A program made the translations under genes and the position numbers. DNA of 64,000 nucleotides, taken from Sphingomonadaceae bacterium (GTDB taxonomy: Bacteria > Pseudomonadota > Alphaproteobacteria > Sphingomonadales > Sphingomonadaceae). Positions 49,269 through 59,282 of this stretch are shown piece after piece. The notes below the pieces were generated by a model. The model was not told the DNA's origin. It was given only the letters and a program-made list of their open reading frames with translations, and made no database searches. How positions within the stretch are numbered: position 1 is the first letter of the stretch; each line of letters begins with the position of its first letter. Location: positions 62,001 through 126,000 of the forward strand of contig JAJUHA010000001.1 of assembly GCA_029268145.1 (NCBI GenBank), in the 5' to 3' direction.

Positions 49269-49930
49269 GCCGGCATCCGCATGCGGTCGGGGTAGAGGCG
49301 AATCCGCGCGCCGTTCGTCAGCACCACCCGCCGGCCGGGCAGGTCGGCCTCGAACCCGCCGGCCTCGAACTGGCCCATCGGCAGTTCGCCCGAGACCGGG
49401 AGGGCGGATTCCACCTCGTTCGCCTCGAGGTCGATGACGAGCCTGGCCCCATCCACCCGGTAGCCCGCGCTGCTGCGAATCTCGATCGGGCCGCCGACCT
49501 CGAGCAGCCCGGTCTCGAGGAAATAGAAGCCGTTCGGGGCCGTCACGGTCGCCGGGCCATCGGCACGCTGGATGCGCGCGGCGAGGCCGCGCAGCACGAC
49601 CACGGGGACATCGCTGGTCTTCTGGACCGCGCTTTCGGCCGAGATCTCGAAGGGCTCGCCGGCGGCAGTGGCGCCGCGATAGAGCGCCCGCGTCACCCGC
49701 AGCCGCTCGCTGGCGTCCCCGGCCGCCTCCTTCGACAGCAGGAAGGAGAGTTCGCGCACCTCGTTGAGCGGGATGAGGAGGAGGGTTGCCAGAAGCAGAA
49801 AGGCCGCGAGCGGGAAGCCGACCTTGGCGACGGCGACCACCCGGTCGCGGCTTCCCCCGGGTGCCGCCGCCCGCCGGCGGGCGTTGCGGACCGCGACGGC
49901 CTCGGCCGATTCCACCGCCGCCTCAGACAT
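49265..49930 (-). CDS. lptC: LPS export protein LptC
   Basis: Single N-terminal TM, LptC-like strand pattern, directly upstream of lptA with overlapping stop/start. Confidence 0.82.
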   Translation of the reverse strand: MSEAAVESAEAVAVRNARRRAAAPGGSRDRVVAVAKVGFPLAAFLLLATLLLIPLNEVRELSFLLSKEAAGDASERLRVTRALYRGATAAGEPFEISAESAVQKTSDVPVVVLRGLAARIQRADGPATVTAPNGFYFLETGLLEVGGPIEIRSSAGYRVDGARLVIDLEANEVESALPVSGELPMGQFEAGGFEADLPGRRVVLTNGARIRLYPDRMRMPA

Positions 49931-50534
49931 GGGCGAAGATGTCGACCTCCGGCCAGCCGGCGAGGTCAAGCCGGGCGCGCCATGGCAGGAAGGCGAAGCA
50001 GGCTTGCGCCAGCGCGCTGCGTCCGTCGCGCGCGAGCCGCTGCTCGAGGATCTCCTTCAGCCGATGGAGGTAGCGCACGTCGCAGGCGGCATATTCCTTC
50101 TGCGCGTCGCTGAGCTCGGCGGCCGCCCAGTCCGAGGACTGCTGCGCCTTGGAGATCTCGACCCCCAGCAGCTCGCGGGCGAGATCCCTCAGGCCGTGGC
50201 GGTCGGTGTAGGTGCGCGTGAGGCGGCTTGCCGTCTTGGTGCACCAAACCGGCGCTGCCATCACGCCGAGCCAGTGCTCGATCGCCGCCAGGTCGAAGCG
50301 GGCGAAGTGGAAGATCTTGAGCCGGTCGGGATCGGCGAGGACGGCGCGCAGATTGGGCGCGGCCTCGGCGCCGGCGATGCGGACGAGATGCTCGTCGCCC
50401 CGGCCGTCGGCGATCTGCACAAGGCACAGCCGGTCGCGCAGCGGGTTGAGCCCGAGCGTCTCGGTGTCGACCGCGACCGGCCCGGGGGCGAGGACATCGG
50501 CGGGAAGATCGGCTTCATGGAGGTGGACGGCCAT
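49923..50534 (-). CDS. rnd: Ribonuclease D / 3'-5' exonuclease
   Basis: VAVDTETLGLNPLRDRLCLVQIADGRGDEHLV; AACDVRYLHRLKEIL. Alternative start at 50546. Confidence 0.9.
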   Translation of the reverse strand: MAVHLHEADLPADVLAPGPVAVDTETLGLNPLRDRLCLVQIADGRGDEHLVRIAGAEAAPNLRAVLADPDRLKIFHFARFDLAAIEHWLGVMAAPVWCTKTASRLTRTYTDRHGLRDLARELLGVEISKAQQSSDWAAAELSDAQKEYAACDVRYLHRLKEILEQRLARDGRSALAQACFAFLPWRARLDLAGWPEVDIFAHV

Positions 50535-50587
50535 CGCACGCGCCATAGGGACTGGCGCCGGGCCGGGCAATCCGCGCCCCTCGCCCG

Positions 50588-51295
50588 ATGGCGAGCTTTG
50601 CGCCGGCCCGCCGGCCCGGCAGGAACCTCGCGATGCCACGGAGCCTGCGCCCGCGCGATGCTGCAACGCTCGTCCTGCTGCGCGAGGCGGGCGGCAGGCC
50701 GCAGGTGCTGATGGGGCGACGGGCGAACGCCCATGTGTTCATGCCCGACAAGTGGGTCTTCCCCGGCGGCCGGCTCGACCGGGGGGACTGGCACATGGGC
50801 GTGGCAGCCGAGCTTCGCCCCGAGGTGGCGGAGACCGTCGTTGCAGCGCCCCGCCGGCGGGTCGCGTCGCCGGCCCGGCTGGCGCGCGCGCTGGCGCTTG
50901 CCGCGGTGCGCGAGACCTTCGAGGAGACCGGGCTGCTGCTGGGGCGGCCCGCGCCGGCGCGGCGCCGGGTGCCGGCGAGCTGGGCGGCCTTTGCCGCAAC
51001 CGGCGCCCTGCCCGATCTCTCGGGGCTTGCCTATCTCGCCCGCGCCATCACGCCACCCGGGCGGACCCGGCGGTTCGACGCCCGCTTCTTCCTCGCCCGC
51101 GCCGAGGCGCTCGCCTCGCACCAGCCCGCCGACAGCCACGAGCTGCAGGAGATCCGCTGGTTCGGCCTCGACGAGGCGCGCGGGCTCGATCTGCCGACCG
51201 TGACGCGCGCCGTGCTCGACCTCGTCGAGGCGCATGCGGCGGGTCGCCCGCTCCCGCCGCCCTTCTGGGCCTGGCACCGCCGAGTCGCGGACTGA
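50588..51295 (+). CDS. NUDIX hydrolase
   Basis: MPDKWVFPGGRLDRGD... and RETFEETGLLLG; Nudix box carries an insert between the G and REx2EExG parts. Confidence 0.85.
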   Translation: MASFAPARRPGRNLAMPRSLRPRDAATLVLLREAGGRPQVLMGRRANAHVFMPDKWVFPGGRLDRGDWHMGVAAELRPEVAETVVAAPRRRVASPARLARALALAAVRETFEETGLLLGRPAPARRRVPASWAAFAATGALPDLSGLAYLARAITPPGRTRRFDARFFLARAEALASHQPADSHELQEIRWFGLDEARGLDLPTVTRAVLDLVEAHAAGRPLPPPFWAWHRRVAD

Positions 51296-51466
51296 GCAGC
51301 CGTTCGGGCGAAACGGGTCATCGCCGGAGCCCAACGGCTGGCCGGAGGCGCGTTCGAACGGTCGCGCGCGGACCACGCCCCGTCTGGCGCGGCGTTGCGC
51401 CTCGAAGGGGGGCGGACGAGAAGGCGACCGACCGGTCCTTGGGGGCATGAACCAAGGAGAGTCGAG

Positions 51467-51727
51467 ATGATCGCAAAACGTGCCGGCGCCACCCTGGCGC
51501 TCCTCCTGGCCAGCGCCGCCAGCGCCCAGACGATGCCACCCGACCGCGCCGAGCCGCCGGCACCCCCGGCGGACACGGCGGTCCAGTCGGAGCCGGTGCC
51601 CCAGCGGACGGAGCCGGCAGCCCCGCCCGCCCCGGACGCGGGCGAAGGCGACCGGGAAAGGGCCGACGACCGGGCCAAGGCCGACAGGCCGCAGGACGCC
51701 AGGACGCCGCCGCCCCAGACCCGCTGA
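51467..51727 (+). CDS. Small Pro/Ala/Asp-rich exported protein
   Basis: MIAKRAGATLALLLASAASAQ signal peptide, low-complexity tail; AGGAGAG-like ribosome-binding site. Confidence 0.55.
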   Translation: MIAKRAGATLALLLASAASAQTMPPDRAEPPAPPADTAVQSEPVPQRTEPAAPPAPDAGEGDRERADDRAKADRPQDARTPPPQTR

Positions 51728-51739
51728 CCCCCGCAGGCG

Positions 51740-51777
51740 GCCGCTGCCCGCGCTGCCACCGGCGCGCGGGCAGCGGC
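51740..51777. terminator. Hairpin between the small ORF and metH
   Basis: GCCGCTGCCCGCG ... CGCGGGCAGCGGC, perfect 13-bp inverted repeat. Confidence 0.55.
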
Positions 51778-51791
51778 TTCGCCCCCCGGGG

Positions 51792-54464
51792 TCAGTCGAG
51801 GTTGGGCCGCAGCCACTGGCGGGCCTGGTCGAGGCTCACCCCGCGGCGCACCGCATAGTCGGCCAGCTGGTCCTCGCCGACGCGGGCGACGCCGAAGTAG
51901 CGGGCGCGCGGATGGGCGAAGTAGAAGCCCGAGACGGCCGCCGTCGGCAGCATGGCGAAGCTTTCGGTCAGCGTGATCCCGGTGGCGGCAGGCGCATCGA
52001 GCAGGTCGAAGAGGAGGGGCTTCAGGCTGTGGTCCGGACAGGCAGGGTAGCCGGGCGCCGGCCGGATGCCCTGATACTGCTCGCGGATGAGCGCCGCATA
52101 ATCCGGCTCGGCCTTCGGCTCATAGCCCCACAGCGTGGTGCGCAGGTGGAAGTGGAGCGCTTCGGCGAAGGCTTCGGCGAAGCGGTCGGCCAGCGCCTTC
52201 AGGAGGATGTCGGAATAGTCGTCGTGGGCGGCACGGAACTCCGCCAGCCGGGCCTCGATGCCATGGCCGGCGGTGACGGCGAAGCCGCCGATCCAGTCGG
52301 CGTCGGGCGAGACCAGGTCGGCGAGGCAGTCATTGGCCCGCCCTTCGCGCTTCTTCACCTGCTGGCGGAGGAAGGGAAGCCGGGCGAGCGGCTCGGCGCG
52401 GGTCTCGTCGGCGAAGACGAGGATGTCGTCCCCGTCGCGCCGCGCCGGCCAGATCGCCGCCACGCCCTTGGCCGTCAGCCATTTCCCGGCGACGATGCGC
52501 GCCAGCATGGCTTGTGCGTCGCGCCAGAGGCTGCGTGCCGCCTCGCCGACGACGGGATCGTCGAGGATGGCGGGGAAGGTGCCGTGCAGCTCCCAGGCGC
52601 GGAAGAAGGGCGTCCAGTCGATGAAGGGGACGAGGGCGTCGAGCGGCCAGTCCTCCCAGACCCAGCGGCCGGTCGCCCGCGGGGGCACGGGCGGCTCGGC
52701 CGCAAAGTCGATGGCAAGCGCGTTGGCCCGGGCTTCCGCGAGCGTCGCAAGCTCCGACTGGCCGCCGCTGCGCTGCGCGCGGATCGCCGCATAATCGTTG
52801 GCGACTTCGGCGACATAGCGGTCCCGCAGCGTCTTGGAGACCAGCGTCGAGCAGACCCCGACGGCGCGCGAGGCATCGAGCACATGGATGACGGGGCCGG
52901 AATAGGCCGGCGCGATCCGGAGCGCGGTATGCACCTTCGAGGTGGTCGCCCCGCCGATGAGGAGCGGCATCGCCATGCCGGCGCGCTCCATTTCGGTTGC
53001 CACCGTCACCATCTCGTCGAGCGAGGGGGTGATGAGGCCGGAGAGGCCGATCATGTCGGCCTTCGTCTCGCGGGCAGTCTCGAGGATCTTCGTCCAGGGC
53101 ACCATGACGCCGAGATCGACCACCTCGAAGTTGTTGCACTGCAGGACGACGCCAACGATGTTCTTGCCAATGTCGTGCACGTCGCCCTTGACGGTGGCCA
53201 TCACGATCCGGGCCTTGGGCGCGGCCCCTTCCTCCTTCTCGGCCTCGATGTAGGGCACGAGATGGGCGACGGCCTTCTTCATCACCCGGGCCGACTTCAC
53301 CACCTGGGGCAGGAACATCCGGCCGGTCGCGAACAGGTCGCCGACGATGTTCATCCCGTCCATCAGCGGGCCCTCGATGACGTCGATGGGCCGGGCGGCG
53401 GCGCGGCGGGCCTCCTCGGTGTCGGCGACGATGTGGGCGTCGATGCCGTGGACGAGGGCATGGGCCAGCCGCTCGCCGACGGGCAGGGCGCGCCATTCGT
53501 CGGTCGCCTTCGCGGCCGCCCCGGCCCGGTTGCTGAAGCGGCCCGCAAGCGCGATCAGCCGCTCGGTCGCGTCGTCCCGGCGCATGAGGATCACATCCTC
53601 GCACGCCTCGCGCAGCTCCGGGTCGAGATTGTCGTAGACGTCGAGCTGGCCGGCGTTGACGATCGCCATGTCGAGCCCGGCGGGAATCGCATGGTAGAGG
53701 AAGACGCTGTGCATCGCCCGGCGGACGGTCTCGTTGCCGCGGAAGGCGAAGGAGAGGTTGGAAAGCCCGCCGGAGATGCGCGCGCCGGGGCAGCGGGCCT
53801 TGATGCGCGTGCAGGCCTCGATGAAGTCGAGCGCGTAGCGATCATGCTCGGGGATGCCGGTCGCCACCGCGAAGATGTTGGGGTCGAAGATGATGTCGTC
53901 GGCCGGGAAGCCGTCGGCGACGAGGAGGTCGTAGGCGCGGGCGCAGATCTCGACCTTCCGGTCGGCCGTGTCGGCCTGGCCGATCTCGTCGAAGGCCATG
54001 ACGACGACGGCCGCGCCGTAGCGGCGGCAGGCGCGCGCCTGTGAGAGAAACGGCCCCTCCCCTTCCTTCAGGCTGATCGAGTTCACGATCGCCTTGCCGG
54101 CGACGCACTTCAGGCCCGCCTCGATGACCGACCATCTGGACGAGTCGATCATCAGCGGCACGCGGGCGATGTCGGGCTCGGCGGCGAGCAGGCGCAGGAA
54201 GGTGACCATCGCCGCCTCGCTGTCGAGCAGGCCCTCGTCCATGTTGATGTCGAGGACCTGGGCGCCGTTCTCGACCTGCTCGCGCGCCACCTCGAGGGCT
54301 GCGGCATAGTCGCCGGCGGCGATGAGCTTGCGGAACCGGGCCGAGCCGGTGACGTTGGTGCGCTCGCCGATGTTGAGGAAGCGCGCGCCGGCGGCGGCGG
54401 ATTCCGGCGGGGCCGCTGGCGGGGGCGCGGGCGTGGCGCGGGGCGACGTGGCGGGCAGGGTCAT
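51792..54464 (-). CDS. metH: Cobalamin-dependent methionine synthase, C-terminal part (pterin, B12 and activation domains)
   Basis: [43 protein letters not shown] (DxHxxG); YYFxH-like [26 protein letters not shown]. Confidence 0.95.
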   Translation of the reverse strand: MTLPATSPRATPAPPPAAPPESAAAGARFLNIGERTNVTGSARFRKLIAAGDYAAALEVAREQVENGAQVLDINMDEGLLDSEAAMVTFLRLLAAEPDIARVPLMIDSSRWSVIEAGLKCVAGKAIVNSISLKEGEGPFLSQARACRRYGAAVVVMAFDEIGQADTADRKVEICARAYDLLVADGFPADDIIFDPNIFAVATGIPEHDRYALDFIEACTRIKARCPGARISGGLSNLSFAFRGNETVRRAMHSVFLYHAIPAGLDMAIVNAGQLDVYDNLDPELREACEDVILMRRDDATERLIALAGRFSNRAGAAAKATDEWRALPVGERLAHALVHGIDAHIVADTEEARRAAARPIDVIEGPLMDGMNIVGDLFATGRMFLPQVVKSARVMKKAVAHLVPYIEAEKEEGAAPKARIVMATVKGDVHDIGKNIVGVVLQCNNFEVVDLGVMVPWTKILETARETKADMIGLSGLITPSLDEMVTVATEMERAGMAMPLLIGGATTSKVHTALRIAPAYSGPVIHVLDASRAVGVCSTLVSKTLRDRYVAEVANDYAAIRAQRSGGQSELATLAEARANALAIDFAAEPPVPPRATGRWVWEDWPLDALVPFIDWTPFFRAWELHGTFPAILDDPVVGEAARSLWRDAQAMLARIVAGKWLTAKGVAAIWPARRDGDDILVFADETRAEPLARLPFLRQQVKKREGRANDCLADLVSPDADWIGGFAVTAGHGIEARLAEFRAAHDDYSDILLKALADRFAEAFAEALHFHLRTTLWGYEPKAEPDYAALIREQYQGIRPAPGYPACPDHSLKPLLFDLLDAPAATGITLTESFAMLPTAAVSGFYFAHPRARYFGVARVGEDQLADYAVRRGVSLDQARQWLRPNLD

Positions 54465-55522
54465 GCGAATGCGAAGGCCTCGAGACCGGAGAGACGAAGC
54501 GCGGGCGCCGGCTCGGGGATGCGGCGCGGCGGCAGGCCCGCGACGGCGTCGCGGATCGCGGCGATGTGGGCGGGCGTGGTGCCGCAGCAGCCGCCGATGA
54601 TGTTGGCAAGCCCCGCCTCGGCCCATTGCCGCACGAGGGCGGCGGTGGTGGCTGGGGCCTCGTCATAGCCGCCGAAGGCGTTGGGGAGGCCGGCATTGGG
54701 ATAGACGAGGAGCGGGGCCTCGGCGATGCGCGCCATGCTCGCGACATGCGGGCGCAGCTCGGTCGCCCCGAAGGAACAGTTGAGCCCGACGGCCAGCGGC
54801 CGGGCGTGGGCGAGCGAGACCCAGAAGGCCTCGACCGTCTGGCCCGAGAGGTTGCGGCCGGCAAGGTCGGTCAGCGTCATCGAGAGCAGCAGCGGCACGC
54901 GCGCGCCCCGCGCCCCCTCGGCCTCCATCGCCGCCATGGCCGCCGCCTTGGCGTTGAGCGTGTCGAACACGGTCTCGATCAGGATGAAGTCCACCCCGCC
55001 GTCGAGCAGCGCGTCGATCTGTTCGCGGTACACCGCCTTCACCCCGTCGAAGTCGACCTCGCGGAAGCCGGGATCCTCCACCCGCGGGGAGAGCGAGAGG
55101 GTCTTGTTGGTCGGGCCGAGCGCGCCGGCGACGAAGCGGCGCCGGCCGTCCCGTGCGGCGGCCTCGTCGGCGACGGTGCGGACGATCCGGGCCGCGGCGC
55201 GGTTGATCTCGCCGACCAGATGGGCCGTGCCATAGTCCGCCTGCGAGATGGCATTGGCGTTGAAGCTGTTGGTCGCGAGCAGGTCGGCCCCGGCTGCGGC
55301 GTAGGCGCGGGCGATGCCGAGGATGGCGTCGGGGCGGGTCAGGTTCAGGATGTCGTTGTTGCCCTTCTGGTCATGAGTGACGGCCAGCTCCCCGCGATAG
55401 TCCGCCTCGCCAAGGCCGAGCGCCTGGATGGCCGTGCCATAGGGTCCGTCCTTGACGAGGATGCGCTCGGCAAGCGCGGCGCGGAACGCGGATTCGGCGT
55501 CGCTCGGGGGGATCGCGGTCAT
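54461..55522 (-). CDS. Homocysteine S-methyltransferase domain (N-terminal metH part)
   Basis: [48 protein letters not shown]; stop overlaps the next ATG. Confidence 0.95.
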   Translation of the reverse strand: MTAIPPSDAESAFRAALAERILVKDGPYGTAIQALGLGEADYRGELAVTHDQKGNNDILNLTRPDAILGIARAYAAAGADLLATNSFNANAISQADYGTAHLVGEINRAAARIVRTVADEAAARDGRRRFVAGALGPTNKTLSLSPRVEDPGFREVDFDGVKAVYREQIDALLDGGVDFILIETVFDTLNAKAAAMAAMEAEGARGARVPLLLSMTLTDLAGRNLSGQTVEAFWVSLAHARPLAVGLNCSFGATELRPHVASMARIAEAPLLVYPNAGLPNAFGGYDEAPATTAALVRQWAEAGLANIIGGCCGTTPAHIAAIRDAVAGLPPRRIPEPAPALRLSGLEAFAFA

Positions 55523-56430
55523 CGGGGTCGCTTTCCGAGAAGGTGGCAGATGGCGTAGCTGAGCCCGGCCCGGTTCAGCGTGTAGAAGTGGAAATGGCGG
55601 ACGCCCTCGGCGACGAGCCGGCGGACCTGTTCGGCCGCGACCGTCGCGGCGACGAGCGCGCGGGCCTCGGGCCGGTCATCGAGACCCTCGAACAGCTCGG
55701 GAAGCCATTGCGGAATGCGCGTCCCCGTCATCTCGGCCATGCGCACCGTCGCGGCGAAGTTGCTGACGGGCAGGATGCCGGGCACGATCTCGCCGGCAAT
55801 GCCCGCGGCCGCGGCCCGGTCGCGGAAGCGCAGGAAGGTCTCGGGCTCGAAGAAGAACTGGGTGATGGCCCGCGTCGCCCCGGAGTCGAACTTGCGCTTC
55901 AGATGGGCGAGATCGGCCTCGGGGCTGGCCGCCTCGGGGTGGGTTTCCGGATAGGCGCCGACGGACAGCTCGAACGGGGCGACGCGCGCGAGCCCGGCCA
56001 CCAGCTCGGCGGCATCATTGTAGCCATCGGCGCGCGGAACGAAGCGCGGCTTGCCGCCATCGGGCGCGGGCGGCGGATCCCCCCGGAGCGCGACGATGTG
56101 GCGGACCCCCTCGTCCCAGTAGCGCCGGGCGATGGCGTCAATCTCGTCCCGGCTGGCGTTGACGCAGGTGAGATGGGCCGCCACCGGAACCTTCGTCTCG
56201 GCCTGGATCCGGGCGACGGTGGCGTGGGTGCGCTCGCGCGTCGAACCGCCGGCGCCATAGGTCACCGAGACGAACCGGGGAGCAAGCGGCGCAAGCTCGG
56301 CAACCGAGGCCCAGAGCGTCTCGGCCATCGCCGGCGTCTTGGGCGGAAAGAATTCGAAGCTGATGTCGATCGCGTCGGCCGGAAGGTCGAGCCGGCCGGG
56401 CGCGCGCGCGTGCGGGAAGGGCATGGTCAT
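55519..56430 (-). CDS. metF: Methylenetetrahydrofolate reductase
   Basis: ISFEFFPPKTPAMAETLW; HLTCVNASRDEI; HIVALRGDPP; ITQFFFEPETFLRF. Confidence 0.95.
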   Translation of the reverse strand: MTMPFPHARAPGRLDLPADAIDISFEFFPPKTPAMAETLWASVAELAPLAPRFVSVTYGAGGSTRERTHATVARIQAETKVPVAAHLTCVNASRDEIDAIARRYWDEGVRHIVALRGDPPPAPDGGKPRFVPRADGYNDAAELVAGLARVAPFELSVGAYPETHPEAASPEADLAHLKRKFDSGATRAITQFFFEPETFLRFRDRAAAAGIAGEIVPGILPVSNFAATVRMAEMTGTRIPQWLPELFEGLDDRPEARALVAATVAAEQVRRLVAEGVRHFHFYTLNRAGLSYAICHLLGKRPR

Positions 56431-57350
56431 GGCTTCAGTCCCTGCCAGAGGAGAACGGCGAGCCGCGGGCCATCGACCTGGCGGATGTCCCCGACCGAAA
56501 GGCCCGCGGCCTCCATCTGCGCCGCAAGCGTCGCCCGCGCGAAGCCGAGGCGGGCATGGCGGTAGCGCGTCCGCAGCTCCTCCTCGGCGTGGGGCGCATA
56601 GTCGACGACGAGCAGCTGGCCGCCGGGGGCGACCACGCGCGCCGCCTCGCGGATTGCCGCGGCCGGATCCTCGCTGAAGTGCAGCACCTGGTGGATGACG
56701 ACCGTGTCGAACGCGGCTTCATCGAAGGGCAGGTCCGCCATGTCGGCCTGGCGGATCTCGACTCCGGAAAGGCCGGCGGCATCGAGCCGGGTGCGGGCGA
56801 TCCGGAGCATCTCGGGCGAGCGGTCGACACCGGTTGCCGCCCCGGCATCCGGGGCGAGCAGCTCGAGGATCCGCCCGGTGCCCGTGCCGATGTCGAGCAG
56901 CCGGCCAATGCCGTGCCCGCGCGCCATCCCGACGAGCAGGGCCTCCACCGCCTCGGCCGGAGCCTCGAGGTTGCGCATCAGGTCCCACTCGTCGGCATGG
57001 TCGGCGAACCAGCGGTCGAGCGCCCTCTGGCGGGCGGCGCGGACATCGGCGAGATGGGCCCGTTCGGGCGCGATCGGATCCGCGCCGTCGAGCGCCGAAT
57101 CGATCAGGGCATGCACGGCGTCCGCCTCCGGGGTGCGGGCGCGGCCGACGAAGGCATAGGCCCCCTCCTTCTGGCGGCGGACGAGCCCGGCCTCGGCGAG
57201 GATCCGGACATGGCGCGACACGCGCGGCTGGCTCTGGCGCAGCACTTCCGCGAGCTCGCCCATGGCGAGGTCCACATCGCGCACGAGGAGGAGGATCCGC
57301 AGGCGCGACGGATCGGAGAGGGCTGCGAACCGGGCGAGGAGACGCTCCAT
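56427..57350 (-). CDS. ArsR-family HTH fused to SAM-dependent methyltransferase
   Basis: FAALSDPSRLRILLLVRDVDLAMGELAEVLRQSQPRVSRHVRILAEAGLV, then LLDIGTGTGRILELLAPDAGAATGVDRSPEML. Confidence 0.93.
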   Translation of the reverse strand: MERLLARFAALSDPSRLRILLLVRDVDLAMGELAEVLRQSQPRVSRHVRILAEAGLVRRQKEGAYAFVGRARTPEADAVHALIDSALDGADPIAPERAHLADVRAARQRALDRWFADHADEWDLMRNLEAPAEAVEALLVGMARGHGIGRLLDIGTGTGRILELLAPDAGAATGVDRSPEMLRIARTRLDAAGLSGVEIRQADMADLPFDEAAFDTVVIHQVLHFSEDPAAAIREAARVVAPGGQLLVVDYAPHAEEELRTRYRHARLGFARATLAAQMEAAGLSVGDIRQVDGPRLAVLLWQGLKP

Positions 57351-57357
57351 GGCGTGA

Positions 57358-57381
57358 GGACTTAAAGATTGCTTTAAGTCC
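57358..57381. promoter_or_regulatory. Perfect palindrome upstream of the ArsR-methyltransferase start
   Basis: GGACTTAAAG-ATTG-CTTTAAGTCC, 10-bp perfect arms, 7 bp upstream of the start codon at 57350. Confidence 0.65.
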
Positions 57382-57444
57382 GGTCAATGGGCGCATTGGC
57401 GCGCGCCGCTTGAGCCGCGCCGGCAGCTTGCCTAGGGCTCGGGC

Positions 57445-58284
57445 GTGCGCTTCCGCCTCTGCCTCCTCCTCGCCCTTGTCCTCGGAGGCTGCGCCACGAC
57501 CGCCGAGGAGCGGTTTGCGCGCGGTGCAAGCCTCGAGCGGGCGAGCGAGGACCGGCTCGAGCCCATCAACCGCCGTGTCCACGCCTTCAACTCCGAGCTC
57601 GACCGGCTCGTCATCCGCCCGCCGGCGGCCGCCTATCGCGCGGCCGTGCCCTCGCCGATGCGGCGGGCCATCAACAGCTTCTACCGCCACCTCGGCGAGC
57701 CGCTCAACGGCCTCAACGCGCTGGCCCAGGGCAAGCCGCAGAGCGCGTTCCGGGCGCTCGACCGGTTCGCCATCAACATGGTGCTGGGGGGTGTCGGGAC
57801 CATCGACGAGGCGAGCCGGATGGGCTTCGACGAGCAGCCGCACGACCTTGGCCAGACGCTTGCGGTTTGGGGCATTCCGTCGGGGCCCTTCGTGATGCTG
57901 CCGCTCTTCGGTCCCTCGACGCTGCGGGACGGGATCGCCCTCCTCACCGAATTCGCCGTCGACCCGGTGGGCTATGGCTCCGGTGCCATCCTCAACAACA
58001 CCCAGTCGACCATGCAGATCCTGGTCCGCCTCGTCGACCAGCGGGCCGAGCTCATCGAGCGCGGCGAGCAGCTGCGCCGGGGCTCGGCCGACGACTATGC
58101 CACCATCCGCTCGGCCTGGCTCCAGCTGAGGCTTTCCGAGCTGTGGGATGGCAACCCGCCCCTCCTCGACGAGGAGTGGGACGAGGAGGAGGTGCCGCCT
58201 CAACCGGACGATGCATCCGAAAGCGCACCCGACGGCGCAACGGATGGCGCAGCGGACGGCGCTGCGGAGGATGCTTCGTCGTGA
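57445..58284 (+). CDS. mlaA: MlaA (VacJ) family lipoprotein
   Basis: Lipobox LVLGGCATT; DRLEPINRRVHAFNSELDRLVIRPPAAAYR; Asp/Ala-rich acidic C-terminal tail. Confidence 0.92.
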   Translation: MRFRLCLLLALVLGGCATTAEERFARGASLERASEDRLEPINRRVHAFNSELDRLVIRPPAAAYRAAVPSPMRRAINSFYRHLGEPLNGLNALAQGKPQSAFRALDRFAINMVLGGVGTIDEASRMGFDEQPHDLGQTLAVWGIPSGPFVMLPLFGPSTLRDGIALLTEFAVDPVGYGSGAILNNTQSTMQILVRLVDQRAELIERGEQLRRGSADDYATIRSAWLQLRLSELWDGNPPLLDEEWDEEEVPPQPDDASESAPDGATDGAADGAAEDASS

Positions 58285-58457
58285 AGCGCCTGCTTCCCCT
58301 GCTGCTCCTCATGGCCTGCAGCGGCGATGGCGACCGGGCCGCAACGGCCACCGGCGACGACCGGCCAACGGTCAGACGCGCCATCGCCGATGTCGAGGCC
58401 GCGCGGGCGGACGCCGCCCGGCCGCCGCCGCAGGAGCCGCCCCCGCCCGCCCCCTAG
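58281..58457 (+). CDS. Small (58 aa) putative lipoprotein
   Basis: GTG start overlapping the mlaA stop (GTGA); VKRLLPLLLLMACSG lipobox; Pro-rich end. Confidence 0.6.
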   Translation: MKRLLPLLLLMACSGDGDRAATATGDDRPTVRRAIADVEAARADAARPPPQEPPPPAP

Positions 58458-59179
58458 CGCAGCATCAGCCCGCCGTCGATCGCGATCGACTGGCCGGTCA
58501 CATAGGGCGCGCGCGGGCTGGCCAGGAAGAGGACGCACTGCGCCACTTCCTCCGGCTCGCCCCAGCGCCGCTGCGGCACGGCGCGCAGCAGCCGCTTCTC
58601 ATAGTCCGGATCGGCCCGCTGCATCTCGGTCATGCGGGTGCGGATGAAGCCGGGCGCGACCATGTTGACCCGGATTCCGTCCGGCGCCCACTTGTCGGCC
58701 AGCGCGCGGGTGAGACCGAGGAGGCCCGCCTTCGAGGCCGTGTAGGCCGGCGTCTCGCGCAGGGCGAGGAAGCTCGACAGCGAGCCCATGTTGACGATGG
58801 CCCCGCCCCGCGCCCGAAGACCTTCATGGGCGGCGAGGCAGAGATCCATCACGCTGGCGAGATTGACCTCGAGCACCGCGCGGAAGCCCTCGGGCGTGTA
58901 CTCGTCGCGGCTGCCGGTGCCGGCATTGTTGACCAGCACGTCGAGAGGCCCGGTCGTCTCGATGAGCGCTGCTGCGACGCCGGGCCTCGAGAAATCCGCC
59001 TGGCGGTAGGAAAGCCCGGAGAGATCATCGGCATAGTCGGCGGCAGACGGGCGCGTGCCAGTGATCGTCACGTCCGCCCCCGCCGCCGCGAAGGCCCGCG
59101 CGCAGGCAAGGCCGATCCCCTGGCTGCCGCCCGTCACCAGCACCTTCCTGCCGCCGAACTCGGGCCAGCTGAACATCAT
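58454..59179 (-). CDS. SDR family oxidoreductase
   Basis: VLVTGGSQGIGLACARAFA; NNAGTGS; YTASKAGLLGLTRALA. Confidence 0.92.
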   Translation of the reverse strand: MMFSWPEFGGRKVLVTGGSQGIGLACARAFAAAGADVTITGTRPSAADYADDLSGLSYRQADFSRPGVAAALIETTGPLDVLVNNAGTGSRDEYTPEGFRAVLEVNLASVMDLCLAAHEGLRARGGAIVNMGSLSSFLALRETPAYTASKAGLLGLTRALADKWAPDGIRVNMVAPGFIRTRMTEMQRADPDYEKRLLRAVPQRRWGEPEEVAQCVLFLASPRAPYVTGQSIAIDGGLMLR

Positions 59180-59282
59180 CCCTTCCTCCCTTCGCCACTT
59201 GCCGGCTTCTCGCGCTTGCGTCATGGGACGGGTAGAGGGGATGCAGCGCCGGGTGAGCGCTGGAAAGTGACAGGACCGGAGC

